A program made the position numbers and the translations under genes. The notes below the pieces were generated by a model that did not search any database, was not told the DNA's origin, and saw only the letters and a program-made list of their open reading frames with translations. DNA of 64,000 bases from Crenobacter intestini (GTDB lineage: Bacteria > Pseudomonadota > Gammaproteobacteria > Burkholderiales > Chromobacteriaceae): assembly GCF_004919095.1 (NCBI RefSeq), contig NZ_STGJ01000008.1, positions 33,964 to 97,963 on the forward strand. The letters are read 5' to 3'. This document shows positions 63,746 through 64,000 of this stretch, piece by piece. Each line of letters begins with the position of its first letter. The stretch's first letter is position 1.

Positions 63746-64000
63746 GTTGCCCCCCGTGTGGCCAGGCGCCCGTCGGCGAGGGTGAACACCGCGTCGCCGA
63801 AGGCAGCGGCGTCGTCCGGGTCGTGGCTGATCAGGACCAGCGGGATGCCGGTGTGCGCGAGAAGGCCGGAGAGTTCGGCACGCATGCGTGCGCGCAAGGG
63901 TGCGTCCAGTGCGGCGAACGGCTCGTCCAGCAGCAGCGCCTCGGGTTTGGCCGCCAGCGCGCGCGCGAGCGCGGCCCGCTGGCGCTGGCCGCCGGAGAGC
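63742..64000 (-). CDS. modC: Molybdate ABC transporter ATP-binding protein, 3' part
   Basis: Only the C-terminal 85 codons lie in the window. The ABC signature LSGGQRQRAALARAL, Walker B ALLLDEPFAALD, and the H-loop LISHDPDDAAAF are visible, followed by a short GDAVFTLADGRLATRGAT end. It is nearly certainly an ABC ATPase. Naming it modC rests on the coupling with modE (ATGA). It lacks the C-terminal Mop domain of typical ModC, so a shortened form or another substrate is possible. Confidence 0.8.
   Translation of the reverse strand, partial: LSGGQRQRAALARALAAKPEALLLDEPFAALDAPLRARMRAELSGLLAHTGIPLVLISHDPDDAAAFGDAVFTLADGRLATRGAT

Overview
The window is a high-GC, densely coded chromosome segment with operons on both strands, short gaps and many 4-nt start/stop overlaps. 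Gene content suggests a facultatively anaerobic, motile betaproteobacterium, most likely Neisseriales/Chromobacteriaceae: a short Rho, an E. coli-type FrdABCD, CydP with CydABX, TrkAH, a putrescine (spu/puu) cluster and c-di-GMP enzymes. That placement rests on remembered family resemblance, not on a search. I see no rRNA, tRNA, CRISPR array, intact insertion sequence or intact prophage. The only mobile-DNA trace is the 5' end of a tyrosine integrase at the left edge.

Layout. 1-5.2 kb: integrase remnant, a sigma-54 activator gene broken by an in-frame amber codon, and the divergent cydPABX-ybgE operon, which carries a good -24/-12 promoter and an upstream dyad. 5.2-10.2 kb: frdABCD behind an FNR-type site at the class II position, then dcuC. 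10.2-16.4 kb: M20 peptidase, moaC, fabI, a SulP transporter, trxA, rho. 16.4-23.5 kb: putrescine catabolism (puuC, puuR, ald, puuD, puuA, spuC). 23.5-30.6 kb: a TetR regulator, an rpoS-like gene broken by an amber codon, motAB with a methyltransferase, an HDOD protein and an RNA methyltransferase, then yegP. 30.6-39.6 kb: two PAS-GGDEF-EAL proteins, a phosphoesterase, an SGNH hydrolase, a P-type ATPase and a cold-shock/DUF1294 protein. 39.6-49.3 kb: a long minus-strand cluster trkA-trkH-slt-(NAD-binding protein)-cca-(SMP-30)-SUI1-glpD. 49.4-64 kb: an exonuclease-GNAT fusion, an MCP, tyrS, a cytochrome b561 with two class II cytochromes c, an MFS transporter, trpC-yheT-yjgA, pmbA, a DNA glycosylase, dsbB, a degenerate HD-GYP protein, modE and the 3' end of modC.

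Functional picture. Low-oxygen energy metabolism is prominent: quinol oxidase bd for microaerobic respiration and fumarate reductase with a C4-dicarboxylate carrier for anaerobic respiration. The putrescine cluster has no recognisable oxidase (PuuB). It pairs a SpuC-type transaminase with alanine dehydrogenase, which could recycle the pyruvate acceptor.

The most notable observations are two amber-interrupted regulator genes (a sigma-54 activator and RpoS) plus a glpD whose natural start codon reads ATA. These could be real loss-of-function mutations, suppressed codons or base-call errors; TAG is also used as an ordinary stop here. Other points of interest are a DEDDy exonuclease fused to a GNAT-like domain, signalling proteins with eroded active sites, and several unassigned palindromes in control regions.
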